Below, in pieces: positions 1 through 9,500 of a stretch of 64,000 bases of DNA. A model generated the notes under the pieces. It saw only the letters and a program-made list of their open reading frames with translations. It did not search any database and had not been told where the DNA came from. Position 1 is the stretch's first letter. Every line of letters starts with the position of its first letter. The translations under genes and the position numbers were made by a program. The DNA lies in NCBI GenBank assembly GCA_910586535.1, contig CAJUHS010000004.1:62001-126000 (forward strand), given 5' to 3'. This DNA comes from an uncultured Oscillospiraceae bacterium. Lineage in GTDB: Bacteria; Bacillota; Clostridia; Oscillospirales; Ruminococcaceae.

Positions 1-598
1 TTACGGCGGAGTACATTCCGTTGGAGGAATAGGTCGCGCCTGTTACCGCGTCAAGTGTGAAGCCGCTTTCCGCGCCTCCGCTTAACTGTTTTTCTATTTC
101 AAGGGACTTTATTTCCGCCTTTGTTCCCCAGACAGCTTTTGCCTTTACCGGAGCTTTTTCTTCTGTTACGGTATCGGGATAGCGAACTCCCTTGAACTGT
201 CCGAGGAAGCCGGGATCCTGCACCTTTGTGCCGAGACCGGGAGTCTCTCCGATAGTCATAATGGACACTCCGCTGACTGCGCCTCCTTTGTCAACGCCCA
301 CCAGAACGTGAAGTCCTCCGGTGGAGTAGCCGTCTGCGGTTATCTCAAATGCGGCGTTTTCTCCGTCCCAGAGAACGGAGGTAACTCCCTCATAGGTCAG
401 CACCGTTCCGTCCTCGTTTTTCAGCATTTCAAAACCGTCGGCTGAGTCGTACAGCTCTGTAAGTCCCGCTGTGAGCTTGTCGGTGATAATACCCGTTGTG
501 TCAGTATAGGTAGCTTCGTAAGCCGCCACCAGCAGTCCGCAGGTGATAAGGCATATCAGTGTCAGCACCAAGGGGGGCTTTATCTTTTCATTAAACAT
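1..598 (-). CDS. rnfG: RnfG, FMN-binding subunit of the Rnf ion-translocating complex (3' end outside window)
   Basis: Partial gene running off the left edge. RnfG carries a covalently bound FMN and passes electrons within the membrane Rnf complex (ferredoxin:NAD+ oxidoreductase coupled to ion export). The translation starts MFNEKIKPPLVLTLICLITC, one N-terminal membrane segment, then an extracytoplasmic FMN-binding domain. The flavinylation motif is visible near the truncated end as DAVTGATYSSNGM, where the Thr of TGAT is the expected FMN attachment site. The start ATG at 598 follows AAAGGAG at a good distance. It lies 17 bases after rnfD, and the order C-D-G matches clostridial rnf operons, so rnfE, rnfA and rnfB are expected to the left of base 1. 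Clear call. Confidence 0.93.
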   Translation of the reverse strand, partial: MFNEKIKPPLVLTLICLITCGLLVAAYEATYTDTTGIITDKLTAGLTELYDSADGFEMLKNEDGTVLTYEGVTSVLWDGENAAFEITADGYSTGGLHVLVGVDKGGAVSGVSIMTIGETPGLGTKVQDPGFLGQFKGVRYPDTVTEEKAPVKAKAVWGTKAEIKSLEIEKQLSGGAESGFTLDAVTGATYSSNGMYSAV

Positions 599-615
599 AC
601 AGATTCTCCTTTCCG

Positions 616-1599
616 TCAGCTTTTAGCCTTGACAGGCTTTTTCGCTCCGAATGGAGACGCTTTTGTCAGCCTGTCGATATAAGGCGTGAGCAGATTCATC
701 AGCAGTATGGAGAACGAAACTCCCTCGGGGAAGCTTCCGAAGCTTCTGATTATAAATGTTACCAAGCCGCAGCCTATACCGAAAACCACCTTGCCCTTTG
801 TTGTGAGAGGAGTTGTGGCATAGTCGGTAGCCATAAAGAACGCACCTATGAGAAGCCCCCCCGCGAGTACGCCGTACACCGTTTCGGTAAGACTTCCGGT
901 ATAAATCAGCGTCAGCACCGCAAAGCTGCCTATAAAAGCAATCGGCGTTGCGGGAGATATCACCTTTATTACGATAAGGAAAAGTCCGCCCAGAATAAGC
1001 ATTGCAGCGCAGGTCTCGCCTATGCAGCCGCCTGTTTCTCCCCAGAACATTTCCGACAGGGTAAAGGGAGCCATTTTAAAGTTTGCCCCGCTTTCGCTGT
1101 AGGTCAGCCACTCAGCGGCAAGGGGAGTCGCGCTTGTTTCCGCGTCAACCGCGCCGCTGTACCAGTAGGGCTTCACCCAGTTCGACATCTGGGGCGTAAA
1201 GGACAGCATAAGCACTATTCTTGCGGCTATTGCGGGATTGGCAAAGTTCTGACCGATACCACCGAAAAGCTGCTTGACAACAACTATAGCCACAAAGCTG
1301 CCAATCACGGCAACGTAAAAGGGTACGGTGGCCGGCAGATTCATGCCCAGCAGAAGTCCCGTAACCACTGCGGACAGGTCGCCTATTGTCTGATCCTTTT
1401 TCATAACGATACGGCAGAGAGCCTCGAAGATAACGCACGCCGCGATACACACCGCAAGAACGGCAGCCGCTCTCGGCCCGAAGAAAACGCAGCCCGCCAT
1501 TGCCGCGGGGAAAAGCGCTATGATAACCGTCAGCATTATTTTAGACGTTGACATATCCGCCGCGCGGTGGGGCGACGGCGATACAAATAATCCTTTCAA
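616..1599 (-). CDS. rnfD: RnfD, membrane FMN-binding subunit of the Rnf complex
   Basis: Integral membrane subunit (327 residues, about nine hydrophobic segments) of the Rnf ferredoxin:NAD+ oxidoreductase. The N-terminus MKGLFVSPSPH is typical of RnfD. The covalent-FMN motif reads TSATPLA with Thr at about residue 158, where SGATPL is usual, so the Gly is replaced by Ala while the flavin-accepting Thr is kept. The conserved C-terminal stretch MATDYATTPLT is present. The start is TTG at 1599, preceded by AAAGGAC about 12 bases upstream; no ATG alternative keeps the SPSPH motif. Second gene of the operon, separated from rnfC by a 149-base gap with inverted repeats. Confidence 0.95.
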   Translation of the reverse strand: MKGLFVSPSPHRAADMSTSKIMLTVIIALFPAAMAGCVFFGPRAAAVLAVCIAACVIFEALCRIVMKKDQTIGDLSAVVTGLLLGMNLPATVPFYVAVIGSFVAIVVVKQLFGGIGQNFANPAIAARIVLMLSFTPQMSNWVKPYWYSGAVDAETSATPLAAEWLTYSESGANFKMAPFTLSEMFWGETGGCIGETCAAMLILGGLFLIVIKVISPATPIAFIGSFAVLTLIYTGSLTETVYGVLAGGLLIGAFFMATDYATTPLTTKGKVVFGIGCGLVTFIIRSFGSFPEGVSFSILLMNLLTPYIDRLTKASPFGAKKPVKAKS

Positions 1600-1629
1600 A
1601 TCAAATCAAGTCCTTTATCAGAAATTAGT

Positions 1630-1686
1630 GTACGAAAAATATAAATGTCAAATCATAGGATTTTCGTACCCGCCCCACTAAGGGGC
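1630..1686 (-). other. Inverted repeats in the rnfC-rnfD spacer
   Basis: The spacer between rnfC and rnfD holds two nested signals. A 9-base perfect inverted repeat (GTACGAAAA at 1630-1638 with its complement at 1661-1669) encloses 22 bases. Immediately upstream on the transcribed strand is a 5-bp GC hairpin, GCCCC/GGGGC, with a 5-base loop (1672-1686). Neither is followed by a U-run on the minus strand, so a terminator is unlikely. An mRNA processing or stability element that sets RnfC levels apart from RnfD/G is a reasonable inference. Confidence 0.4.
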
Positions 1687-1748
1687 ATTGCAAACTTAAA
1701 ATTTTCGGTACGTCACATTGGAGGTGACTTTGCCTGCGTGGCTTCCCG

Positions 1749-3032
1749 CTATTTTCTTGGTATCATTGCCTTTGCAAGCTGGTTTATTTCAGCCAGCGGA
1801 CGGTGCGCTGGACAGGCGTAGGAGCAGCACCCGCAGTTCATGCAAAGCGTTACTTTCAGCCGCTTCAGCTCCTCGATATCCTCCGCGTTGTAGGCGTTTT
1901 CTATCATCACAGGCATAAGGTTCAGGGGACAGGCGCGGACGCATCTTCCGCATCTTATGCAAGCTGTGGTTTTTGGGGACTCGCCGTTTTTAAACGCAAG
2001 TATGGCGTTGTTGTTTTTCAGCACGGGCTGATCGGTGTCGTACAGGCAAAGACCCATCATCGGACCGCCGTACAGTACCTTTTTAGCTTCTGTAACGCCG
2101 CAGTGCTCCAGAAGCTCGGAGACCCGCGTGCCTATAGGTACGAAGTAGTTTCCCGCATTTTTCGTTACCGCGTCGCCGTCGACAGTGAGACGTCTTTTTA
2201 TCAGCGGCATACCGTCCTGCGAATAGCGGTAAATGTGCGCCGCCGTGGAAACGTTCATCACCATTACTCCCTGATTTGAGGGAAGCTCTCCCTCTGCGAC
2301 TATCCGTCCCGTTGCGGAGTAAACGATGACCTTTTCGGCTCCCTGCGGATACGATGAGGGCAGCGCAACTATCTGAATGGATTTTATATCCTCGGTTTTT
2401 TTCTTCATCAAAGCAATGGCTTCTGGCTTGTTGTCCTCAATACAGAGTTTACATATGGGAATACCCAAATATTTCTGTACCAAAAGTATAGCCTCTATAA
2501 CGTCCATAGGGGACTCCATCATCTCGCGGAAATCGCTTGTTATGTATGGTTCGCATTCGGCGGCATTGATAACGAGGGTGTCCACGGGAGTTTTCACCGC
2601 GTCAAAGTTCAGCTTTATGTGAGTGGGAAAACCTGCTCCTCCCAGACCGGTAAGACCGCTCTCACGCACAGCGGCGATAAGAGACTGCTTGTCGGTGATT
2701 TCGGGCGGTTTAACGTCTGGACAGACGGTCTGCAAACCGTCAGATTCGATAACGGCTGCCTTGCACACAGCTCCGCTTGTGAGCAGGAAATCTATAACGT
2801 CCGAAACCGTACCGGAAACCGGCGAGTGGATAGGCGCGGACATAAACGCGTCCGTATCGCCGATCTTCTGACCCACCGTAACCGTGTCTCCCTTTTTCAC
2901 AAGGCATTCGCATGGCGCTCCCATGTGCTGGGACATAGGTATGACCACGCTTTTCGGCAGCGGGAAATCTATCGTCTCGCAGTTTTTCGTACCCTTGTTA
3001 TGGCTCAGGTGTACGCCGTTGAGCTTGTTCAT
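1749..3032 (-). CDS. rnfC: RnfC, NADH/flavin and 2x[4Fe-4S] subunit of the Rnf complex
   Basis: Peripheral NADH-dehydrogenase-like subunit that delivers or accepts electrons at the NAD+ end of Rnf (427 residues, normal clostridial length). The N-terminal biotinyl/barrel-like part (residues ~30-70, GAPCECLVKKGDTVTVGQ) precedes a glycine-rich NADH/FMN-binding region (GLGGAGFPTHIK). The C-terminal ferredoxin domain has two 4Fe-4S motifs, CIRCGRCVRACP and CMNCGCCSYACP. The ATG at 3032 is chosen over a TTG at 3035 because GGAGG then sits 7 bases upstream instead of 4. First gene of the operon, with a consensus promoter about 100 bases upstream. Confidence 0.95.
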   Translation of the reverse strand: MNKLNGVHLSHNKGTKNCETIDFPLPKSVVIPMSQHMGAPCECLVKKGDTVTVGQKIGDTDAFMSAPIHSPVSGTVSDVIDFLLTSGAVCKAAVIESDGLQTVCPDVKPPEITDKQSLIAAVRESGLTGLGGAGFPTHIKLNFDAVKTPVDTLVINAAECEPYITSDFREMMESPMDVIEAILLVQKYLGIPICKLCIEDNKPEAIALMKKKTEDIKSIQIVALPSSYPQGAEKVIVYSATGRIVAEGELPSNQGVMVMNVSTAAHIYRYSQDGMPLIKRRLTVDGDAVTKNAGNYFVPIGTRVSELLEHCGVTEAKKVLYGGPMMGLCLYDTDQPVLKNNNAILAFKNGESPKTTACIRCGRCVRACPLNLMPVMIENAYNAEDIEELKRLKVTLCMNCGCCSYACPAHRPLAEINQLAKAMIPRK

Positions 3033-3141
3033 CAATAATCCTCCCTGTATAATTCACATAAGTTCAACATATGGTTATTAAAACTTATATCAAATAATAC
3101 CAATCATATGTTTAAATGTCCAAAAAGACGAATCAAAATAT

Positions 3142-3170
3142 ATTATAGCACATTGCGCGCCGTTTGTCAA
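3142..3170 (-). promoter_or_regulatory. SigA promoter of the rnf operon
   Basis: On the minus strand TTGACA (3170-3165) and TATAAT (3147-3142) are separated by exactly 17 bases: a full consensus match. The leader to rnfC is about 100 bases, AT-rich, and contains a CATATG...CATATG dyad that could be an operator. Confidence 0.85.
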
Positions 3171-3192
3171 AACAAAAAAACGGAAATTTTAC

Positions 3193-4038
3193 TTATTTCT
3201 CAGCGGACAAAAATGCACGCACTTCCTCCGCGCGGCTCTTTCCAATATCGTATCCCTCCTGCCACACGGCTCGGAGAGCTTTTTCGTCCTTTTCAAAGCT
3301 GTTCAGCTTGTGTGACGGACGGAATATCAGAGCCTTTCCGCGGCGTTCAAGTTCATCGCAGAATTCAAGCTGCTTATTATAGAGCTTATGACGGGTCAGT
3401 AGGAGCATTTCCAGCTTGGGATATTTGCGCTTTATAAGCTGGCTCATGGCAATATTTCCCTTTCCGCACTTCTTGACAAATCCCTCCGGCTGGGTGAGGA
3501 TTATTACCGTGCGTGAACAGCCGTCTTTAAGAGCCTGTTTTACGCATATAGGAGAGGCAAGACCGCCGTCGAAGTAAGGCTTGCCTTCTATCATTATGGC
3601 GGGGAAATATCCGGGGATAGCGCAGGTCGCCCTCAGGAAATCAAAGTTTTCGCTGTCCTTTTGGGCGTTTTTGAACTCGGCTTTGCCCGTTTCAGCATTG
3701 GTAACGCCAACCAGACAGGTACCCTGATAGCGTTTGAACTCCTCATAATCAAAGGGGATAAGCTCGCGGGGAATGTCCCCGAAAACGAAATCCAGACCGA
3801 ACATACTGCGGCATTTGCGGTAGTTGCCCATACCGAGGTAACGCTTGTCATTGCGGTATTTTTCAAGTATGTCTATATTTCTTGCAAACTGTTTTGACAC
3901 ATAGGATACTCCGTTGGAAATGCCCGCCGAAACTCCTACAATGTAGGGAAATTCTATTCCTTCTTCGAGAAAAGCGTCCATGACTCCCGCCGAAAATATT
4001 CCGCGGAAAGTTCCGCCCTCCAAAACAAGTCCTGTCAT
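3193..4038 (-). CDS. Patatin-like phospholipase family protein
   Basis: Cytoplasmic serine lipase-fold protein of 281 residues. The oxyanion glycine stretch is LVLEGGTFRGIFSAGV near the N-terminus. The nucleophile elbow is GVSAG (GxSxG) at about residues 38-42, and the catalytic Asp is in FDGGLASPI near residue 155, giving the Ser-Asp dyad of patatins. The domain layout resembles the bacterial YjjU-type subgroup. Physiological substrate unknown; phospholipid or acyl-ester hydrolysis is inferred from the family. Start ATG at 4038 is chosen because AAAGGA lies 9 bases upstream; the earlier in-frame ATG at 4047 abuts the ribosome site. Stands alone upstream of the rnf promoter. Confidence 0.88.
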   Translation of the reverse strand: MTGLVLEGGTFRGIFSAGVMDAFLEEGIEFPYIVGVSAGISNGVSYVSKQFARNIDILEKYRNDKRYLGMGNYRKCRSMFGLDFVFGDIPRELIPFDYEEFKRYQGTCLVGVTNAETGKAEFKNAQKDSENFDFLRATCAIPGYFPAIMIEGKPYFDGGLASPICVKQALKDGCSRTVIILTQPEGFVKKCGKGNIAMSQLIKRKYPKLEMLLLTRHKLYNKQLEFCDELERRGKALIFRPSHKLNSFEKDEKALRAVWQEGYDIGKSRAEEVRAFLSAEK

Positions 4039-4130
4039 AATTATCATTCCTTTTTGGTTTATTTGAGTATAGTTTTGATTATGAATTTACAAAGTCAAAA
4101 ATTGATTTCCGGAAAGCAGAGCATTTCCGC

Positions 4131-4159
4131 TTGCGAAAAACATCTTTTTATGTTATACT
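4131..4159 (+). promoter_or_regulatory. SigA promoter of the C39-type peptidase gene
   Basis: TTGCGA (4131-4136), 17-base spacer, TATACT (4154-4159). The start codon follows about 27 bases after the expected transcription start. Confidence 0.7.
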
Positions 4160-4192
4160 GTTATTATCTTATGGGAAACGGAGGCTCGTGCC

Positions 4193-5026
4193 GTGAAAAA
4201 TAAACTGCTCGTAACAACCCTCGGTATATGCACGGCGGTGTGTACCGTTATCGCTGACTACGCTTATACCGGACAAATCCTCGACGAACGCTTCGCCGAG
4301 GTAATGCGGTACGAAGCACTGAACGCCGATCCCCATACCCGCTACGGCGGATACTCTGTGGAAGAACTTGGTCACGGCTACGAAAAGCCTGCCGAAGTCT
4401 TCGGAAAAGTCCTGCTGGACGTTCCCGTTATCAGCCAGTATCCGGAGCTGCCCATAGGCTGCGAGATAACCAGCGCGGCGGCGCTGCTCCGGTATCTGGG
4501 CTTTGACGTTGACAAGCTTTATCTTACCGACAATTATCTTATCTGGGACGATAATTTTACATACGACGACCAAATGGTCTCCCACGGTCCAGACCCCTAC
4601 AAGGTCTTTGCGGGAGACCCCTATGACTGGGGCTACGGCTGTTTCGCACCTGTCATAACAGATACTCTTAACAGATATTTTGACGCCGCCGCTCCCGGTT
4701 ATGAAGCCGTTTCATTAGACGGAATAAATTCCGCCGACATTGAGAAGCTGCTGGACGAGGGCGTACCCATGATAGTGTGGGCAAGCCGCGGTATGAAGCC
4801 GTACAACTACCGCGAGCCGGCAGAATGGCTGCTGAATGATACGGGAGAGCCTTTCATGTGGATAGGAAATTCCCACACCCTTGTATTGTGCGGTTATGAC
4901 AGCGCCTGCTACTATTTTATGGACTGCGACGATAAGGAAGAGATCACTCCCTACCTGAAAGAACGCTTCCTGAACCGCTTTGAGGAAAACGGAAGCCAGT
5001 GCGTGGCGGTAAAAATTCCGGATTAA
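4193..5026 (+). CDS. Membrane-anchored C39-like cysteine peptidase domain protein
   Basis: Protein of 277 residues with an N-terminal hydrophobic segment (LLVTTLGICTAVCTVIADYA, an uncleaved anchor or signal) and an extracytoplasmic papain-like domain of the C39_2 type. The active-site Cys is in the motif LPIGCEITSAAALLRYLG, about residue 94. The catalytic His is in IGNSHTLVLCGYD, followed by the usual acidic YYFMDCDD. Such stand-alone C39-like domains are common in gut Firmicutes and have no transporter attached; the substrate is unknown. GTG start with GGAGG 8 bases upstream. Its 3' end overlaps the convergent membrane-protein gene by 4 bases. Confidence 0.82.
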   Translation: MKNKLLVTTLGICTAVCTVIADYAYTGQILDERFAEVMRYEALNADPHTRYGGYSVEELGHGYEKPAEVFGKVLLDVPVISQYPELPIGCEITSAAALLRYLGFDVDKLYLTDNYLIWDDNFTYDDQMVSHGPDPYKVFAGDPYDWGYGCFAPVITDTLNRYFDAAAPGYEAVSLDGINSADIEKLLDEGVPMIVWASRGMKPYNYREPAEWLLNDTGEPFMWIGNSHTLVLCGYDSACYYFMDCDDKEEITPYLKERFLNRFEENGSQCVAVKIPD

Positions 5027-5583
5027 TAGGCGTAAATGTGCGCCACTATATAGAGCAGAGAGAAGCTCAATGCCTCCGATACGAAAGCAAACAGCGCAGC
5101 CCAGACTATTGTCACAACGGGCTGCTCTTTTATTGCTGTACCGCTTTTGGGCAGGGGAGCGTTCATTCCTTTCGGAGCTTTTTTGCCCTGCGTCCCCGCG
5201 CTTCCGAACGTCCAGACGTTTATCAGTCCGTGAACGACCAGCGCGATAATGCAGAAATAAAGCTGTTCGCTGAACGCGAATATGGAGAAAACAAAGTCCG
5301 CCGCAATAAGCAGCGGGAGATTCAGCAGTACCGTTTTTGAGAAGCTCAGCTCTGTTTTTGTAAGCTTTGCAAACAGCCAGAAAAGAGGCAGCAGAACCAC
5401 TCCGTTCATTAGCAGAAGCTGTATATTGCTTCCGATTATGCTGGTCTTATAAAAGAAAAATGAGTAAAACTCCATTGGAAAAGCGTTCCACAAAAACATC
5501 CATATCAGCGCGAAGCCTATCGCTCCAAGAGCGGCTATACTCTTTCTCTTCGGAGTGAACCAATCGTCCAAACGTTTAAACAA
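5023..5583 (-). CDS. Polytopic membrane protein, function unknown
   Basis: 186-residue protein not recognised as a named family. It has about five hydrophobic helices (residues ~17-35, ~45-75, ~85-105, ~105-130, ~155-183) and a short hydrophilic loop rich in Lys/Pro/Gly near residue 130-150. The start is TTG at 5583, ten bases after AAAGG; the overlapping ATGs are in another frame. It lies 31 bases downstream of the DMT transporter gene on the same strand, so the two are probably co-transcribed. Confidence 0.65.
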   Translation of the reverse strand: MFKRLDDWFTPKRKSIAALGAIGFALIWMFLWNAFPMEFYSFFFYKTSIIGSNIQLLLMNGVVLLPLFWLFAKLTKTELSFSKTVLLNLPLLIAADFVFSIFAFSEQLYFCIIALVVHGLINVWTFGSAGTQGKKAPKGMNAPLPKSGTAIKEQPVVTIVWAALFAFVSEALSFSLLYIVAHIYAY

Positions 5584-5614
5584 TCATCATCAGCCTTTCA
5601 TTAAGTATTGAATT

Positions 5615-6463
5615 TTAATTTAGTTCATCTTCATTTTTATTGTTCATTATGAACGTCCAAACCGCCGAGCCTATTATTATCACGTAACCGATAATGCTCA
5701 TGGGAACCGGTACCTGGTCAAAAAGGATAAACCCGACAGCGGCGGAAAATATCACCTGGGAATAATCGAATACCGACACCTCTTTCGCGGGAGCAAAGGA
5801 GTACGCGCCTGTAATGGCAAACTGTCCTCCGGCGGCGAAAAGTCCCGTGAGGATAAGTATACCCAGCTGCTTTGCCGACATGGGAGCAAAGTCCGCAAGC
5901 ATTATCGGCAGAGCCGCCGCGCAGGAAAACACCGAAAAGCAGAAAACTATAAGCGCGCTTTTTTCTCCTCGCTGCTTCATATAGCGCACCAAAGTGTACG
6001 CCGCACCCGCTCCCATTCCTCCGGTAAAGCCGATAAGGGACGGTATAAGCTCCATATTGGAAAAGGAGGGACGGATAATGAACAGGCTTCCGCAGAAAGC
6101 CAGAACCACCGCCGCTATCTGGGCGAAAGAGGTCTTTTCTTTCAGGATAATTATCGAAAATATCACTGCGAAAAACGGAGAAAGCTTGTTAAGCATTGAA
6201 GCGTCCGCAAGAGCAAGGTGATCCACCGCGAAGAAATTGCAGAATACTCCTGCCGTTCCGCATACAGCCCGCATCAGCATAGCTGTGCCGCAGCCCTTTT
6301 GTATTTTCAGCGGCGTGCGGCTTTTGACAAGCATTACCGCCGCAAACGCCGCAGCAACGATGTTGCGGAAAAAGCTTTTCTGCACCGAGGGTATGTCTCC
6401 TGCAAGACGCACGCAGGCGTTCATTCCCGTGAAGCATACCGCAGACAGGATTATCATCAGCAC
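5615..6463 (-). CDS. DMT-superfamily (EamA) transporter
   Basis: Ten-helix drug/metabolite transporter with two EamA halves, each with the usual pattern (for example LADASMLNKLSPFFAVIFS and SVFDYSQVIFSAAVGFILF). Substrate not predictable; these export or import small metabolites. The start is doubtful. The frame opens with GTG at 6463, which has a poor ribosome site, but it stays open upstream to a TGA at 6497-6499. The extra residues (RISKKNAAVLM) look like a natural N-terminus, and GGGAAAGCGAG lies just before a CTG/ATA codon pair at 6488-6493. A non-canonical start there is possible. Lies directly behind the hybrid kinase gene. Confidence 0.85.
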   Translation of the reverse strand: MLMIILSAVCFTGMNACVRLAGDIPSVQKSFFRNIVAAAFAAVMLVKSRTPLKIQKGCGTAMLMRAVCGTAGVFCNFFAVDHLALADASMLNKLSPFFAVIFSIIILKEKTSFAQIAAVVLAFCGSLFIIRPSFSNMELIPSLIGFTGGMGAGAAYTLVRYMKQRGEKSALIVFCFSVFSCAAALPIMLADFAPMSAKQLGILILTGLFAAGGQFAITGAYSFAPAKEVSVFDYSQVIFSAAVGFILFDQVPVPMSIIGYVIIIGSAVWTFIMNNKNEDELN

Positions 6464-6516
6464 CGCCGCGTTCTTTTTACTTATTCTTATCAGATATCAG
6501 CTCGCTTTCCCGGATG

Positions 6517-9500
6517 CTATTTCCGCCATATCCGGCGGAACGTTTCCATTACCTTTTTCATGTCTATCGGCTTTGTAAGATGTCCGTTCATGCCGCACTC
6601 CACGGACTTTTTCATATCCTCGTCAAAGGCGTTTGCGGTCATGGCTATTATGGGTATCTTCGCCGCGTCGGGGCGGTCGGAGCCGCGTATGCGCTTTGTG
6701 GCTTCGATACCGTCCATAACGGGCATTCGTATATCCATAAGTATCGCGTCGTAGTAACCCTCTTCCGAAGCCTCGAATTTTTCAGCGGCGACCTCTCCGT
6801 TTTCGGCGGTATCGGTAATTATTCCCTCCGCTCCTATGAGCGTGCAGGCGATCTCCGCGTTAAGCTCGTCGTCCTCGGCAATGAGTATTCTCTTTCCCGA
6901 AACGTCCGCAGTTCCGTTCGCCTCCTCGTCAGTTTCAGCTGGAGGCTCGGTTATCTTCATGGGAATGGCAAAGAAGAACTCCGAACCCTCTCCCAATGCG
7001 CTTGTTACTTCAAGCGTACCGCCGAGAAGCTTTACAAGATTGCTGCATATTGCCAGTCCAAGACCTGTGCCGCCGTATTTTCTGACGGTCTCCGCGTCAG
7101 CCTGCTCGAAGCTGTTGAATATTCTGCCGAGATTTTCCTCGCTTATACCTATTCCCGTATCCTTTACCGAGAAAAAGACGTTTACCGTATCTGCCGTATC
7201 CGAAGCCGTCTCAATAACTTTAAGGTGTATACCGCCGCTTTCGGTAAATTTCACTGCGTTACCCAGAATATTTACCAGTATCTGGTTCAGCTTCAGAGGA
7301 TCGCCCAGCAGGTGGGGCTTTTTGATATCGGTTTCAACGCGAAGCCATATGCCCCTGCTTTCTGTCTGTACCCTTATCATGGTGTCCAGTCTGCCGATAA
7401 GCTCGTTAAGATCGAGGTAGGTCTCCTCGGCGGTCATTTTTCCGCTTTCGATTCGGGACATATCCAGAATGTCGTTGATAAGCGTCATCAGATAATGGGA
7501 CGAGCTGTCGATCTTTTTCAGGCAGTCCATTACGGAGGAATCGGCGTTCTCATAGGACATGGCAATAGCAGTCATGCCGATAATAGCGTTCATGGGAGTC
7601 CTTATCTCGTGGGACATCTTTGACAGGAACTCGCTCTTTGCCTTGCTTTCGCGGCTTGTTCTGGACTTGGCAATATAAGCGGAAATGACCTTGGTAAGCT
7701 CTTTCATGCAGCTTATAACGGCTTCGTCCGCGGTCTCGTCCCTGCATTCGTACACTATCGTTCCCGAGATCAGGTCGTTGTCAAGCATGGGAACGGAATA
7801 TGCCGTGCCGTCGGCAATCGCCTTGCCTGCGCCGTGTACGGCGTCCCGCTCAAAGAATGCGGCGTCAGCTATCTTGCAGTCAAAACTTTTAAGGTCCTGT
7901 TCAAGAGCGATATACGAGACCTTTCCGTACGAATAGGTCTTTACCTCTATGGGAGCCATTTCCTCGGCGTGCCACTGGCTGGATATCCTGAGAGTATAGT
8001 AATCCCTGTTCATATCGAAAACAACGATCCTCTGCATATTGAGAATACGTCCCGCTTTGCTTAGAAGAGCCTGGAGAGCGGCTTCAAAATCCGACGATTT
8101 TTCAAAAATATTAAATGCAAAGGATACTATGTCAGAATTTTCCTCGTTTTCCGCCCGTACTGCGGGAATAAAGCTGTGGGGACCGTTCTTTTTGAACTCG
8201 CTGACAAATTCTGTTCTGCCGCTTACCTCATCGGCGAAAACTATGCCGCCGAATTCGCTTCTGAAACGGTAAGCCGCCTCGGAGGCAAATCTTGTTTTAA
8301 GTCTGGAGGAGGATAGGGGTTCGTCAGTGTATTTGATATACGCGCCCACAACGCATTCTATCCGCACGCTTCCTCCGCTGTATATTTCGGAAATGCCGCT
8401 GATTATCCCGGCGAAAAGCTCCCTCGCCTCGTCTCTGGAATTAAGAGGCGTCAAAATGATAAATTCGTCCATCATTCCGCGGTACACTATGTAGTCCTCG
8501 GGAACGACGCGCTTTATGACGATTGCGGCCTCCTCGAGAACGGCGTTGCAGAACGTCAGACCGCAGTTTTTATACATTTCCTCCATATCGGCGATTCTGA
8601 CGATTGCGGAAATAAACGGCTTTCCGTGCATTTCAACGGAAAATCCCGTAGCCAGAACGTCTCCGTAGTCGCTTTTGTAAAGCTTGGTGACAGGGTCGCG
8701 GCGTTCCTTTTCAAGCTGTTCGAGCTCCAGTTCTTTTTCTTCCGTAACGTCACGGCAGCTTGCTATCACGCGCATAAGCTTTCCGTCGGAATCGTAAACG
8801 CTTTTCGCTTTCATCAGTATCCAGATATATCCCGGGGAATCAACGCCGGGTCTGAATCTTACGCAGAGCCCCGTCTTGTTGACCACACCGTCCAGCATAT
8901 CCGTCAAGTTCGGGATATCGTCAGCATGGCAGACTTTTCCTCCGGATACGCGGATCCTGAAATTCTCAAATTTCTTTGTTTCGGAACGTCCGTCGCTGCG
9001 CTTATTGACGTTGTACATATAAAGAATATCGTTTCTGCAGTCGTATTCGAGAATACTTTCGTTTGTGCTCTGTACTGCAAGCAGATAGCGTTCCTTCTCC
9101 GTAGCAAGCTCATTTTGGTACTCTATGCGCTTTATGCTCAGTTCGTTAAGAGCCGACGAAAGGTCGTTGATCTCGGCAATGCCGGTTCTTATCGGTTCAA
9201 CGAAACCGTTGTCTCCCGCTTTTTTAACGCTGTCGGCAAGAGCCTTGACAGGCTTGATTATGCGTCTCGAGGAGATAAACACGACGGTAAATCCTACAAG
9301 CGCCGAAACTGCCGCCGCAATGATTATCTTGAGATTTATCCCCGAGGTCTCGGCATAAATACTGTCATTGCTTGAAACTGCCGCCGCAAACCATCTTTCC
9401 GAGCCATAAGGGGAATTTTCCGGGTAAAGGCTTATCTCGTCCACCGCGCAGTACGCCTGTTCGCCGTTTATTTTAACGTCTGTTATTTTATAAAGTATGC

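Noticed and set aside
3036..3120. Rex operator in the rnf leader
   Set aside because: CATATG dyads and a GGTATTA/TAATAACC near-repeat are present, but no TTGT...ACAA Rex-type palindrome was found.
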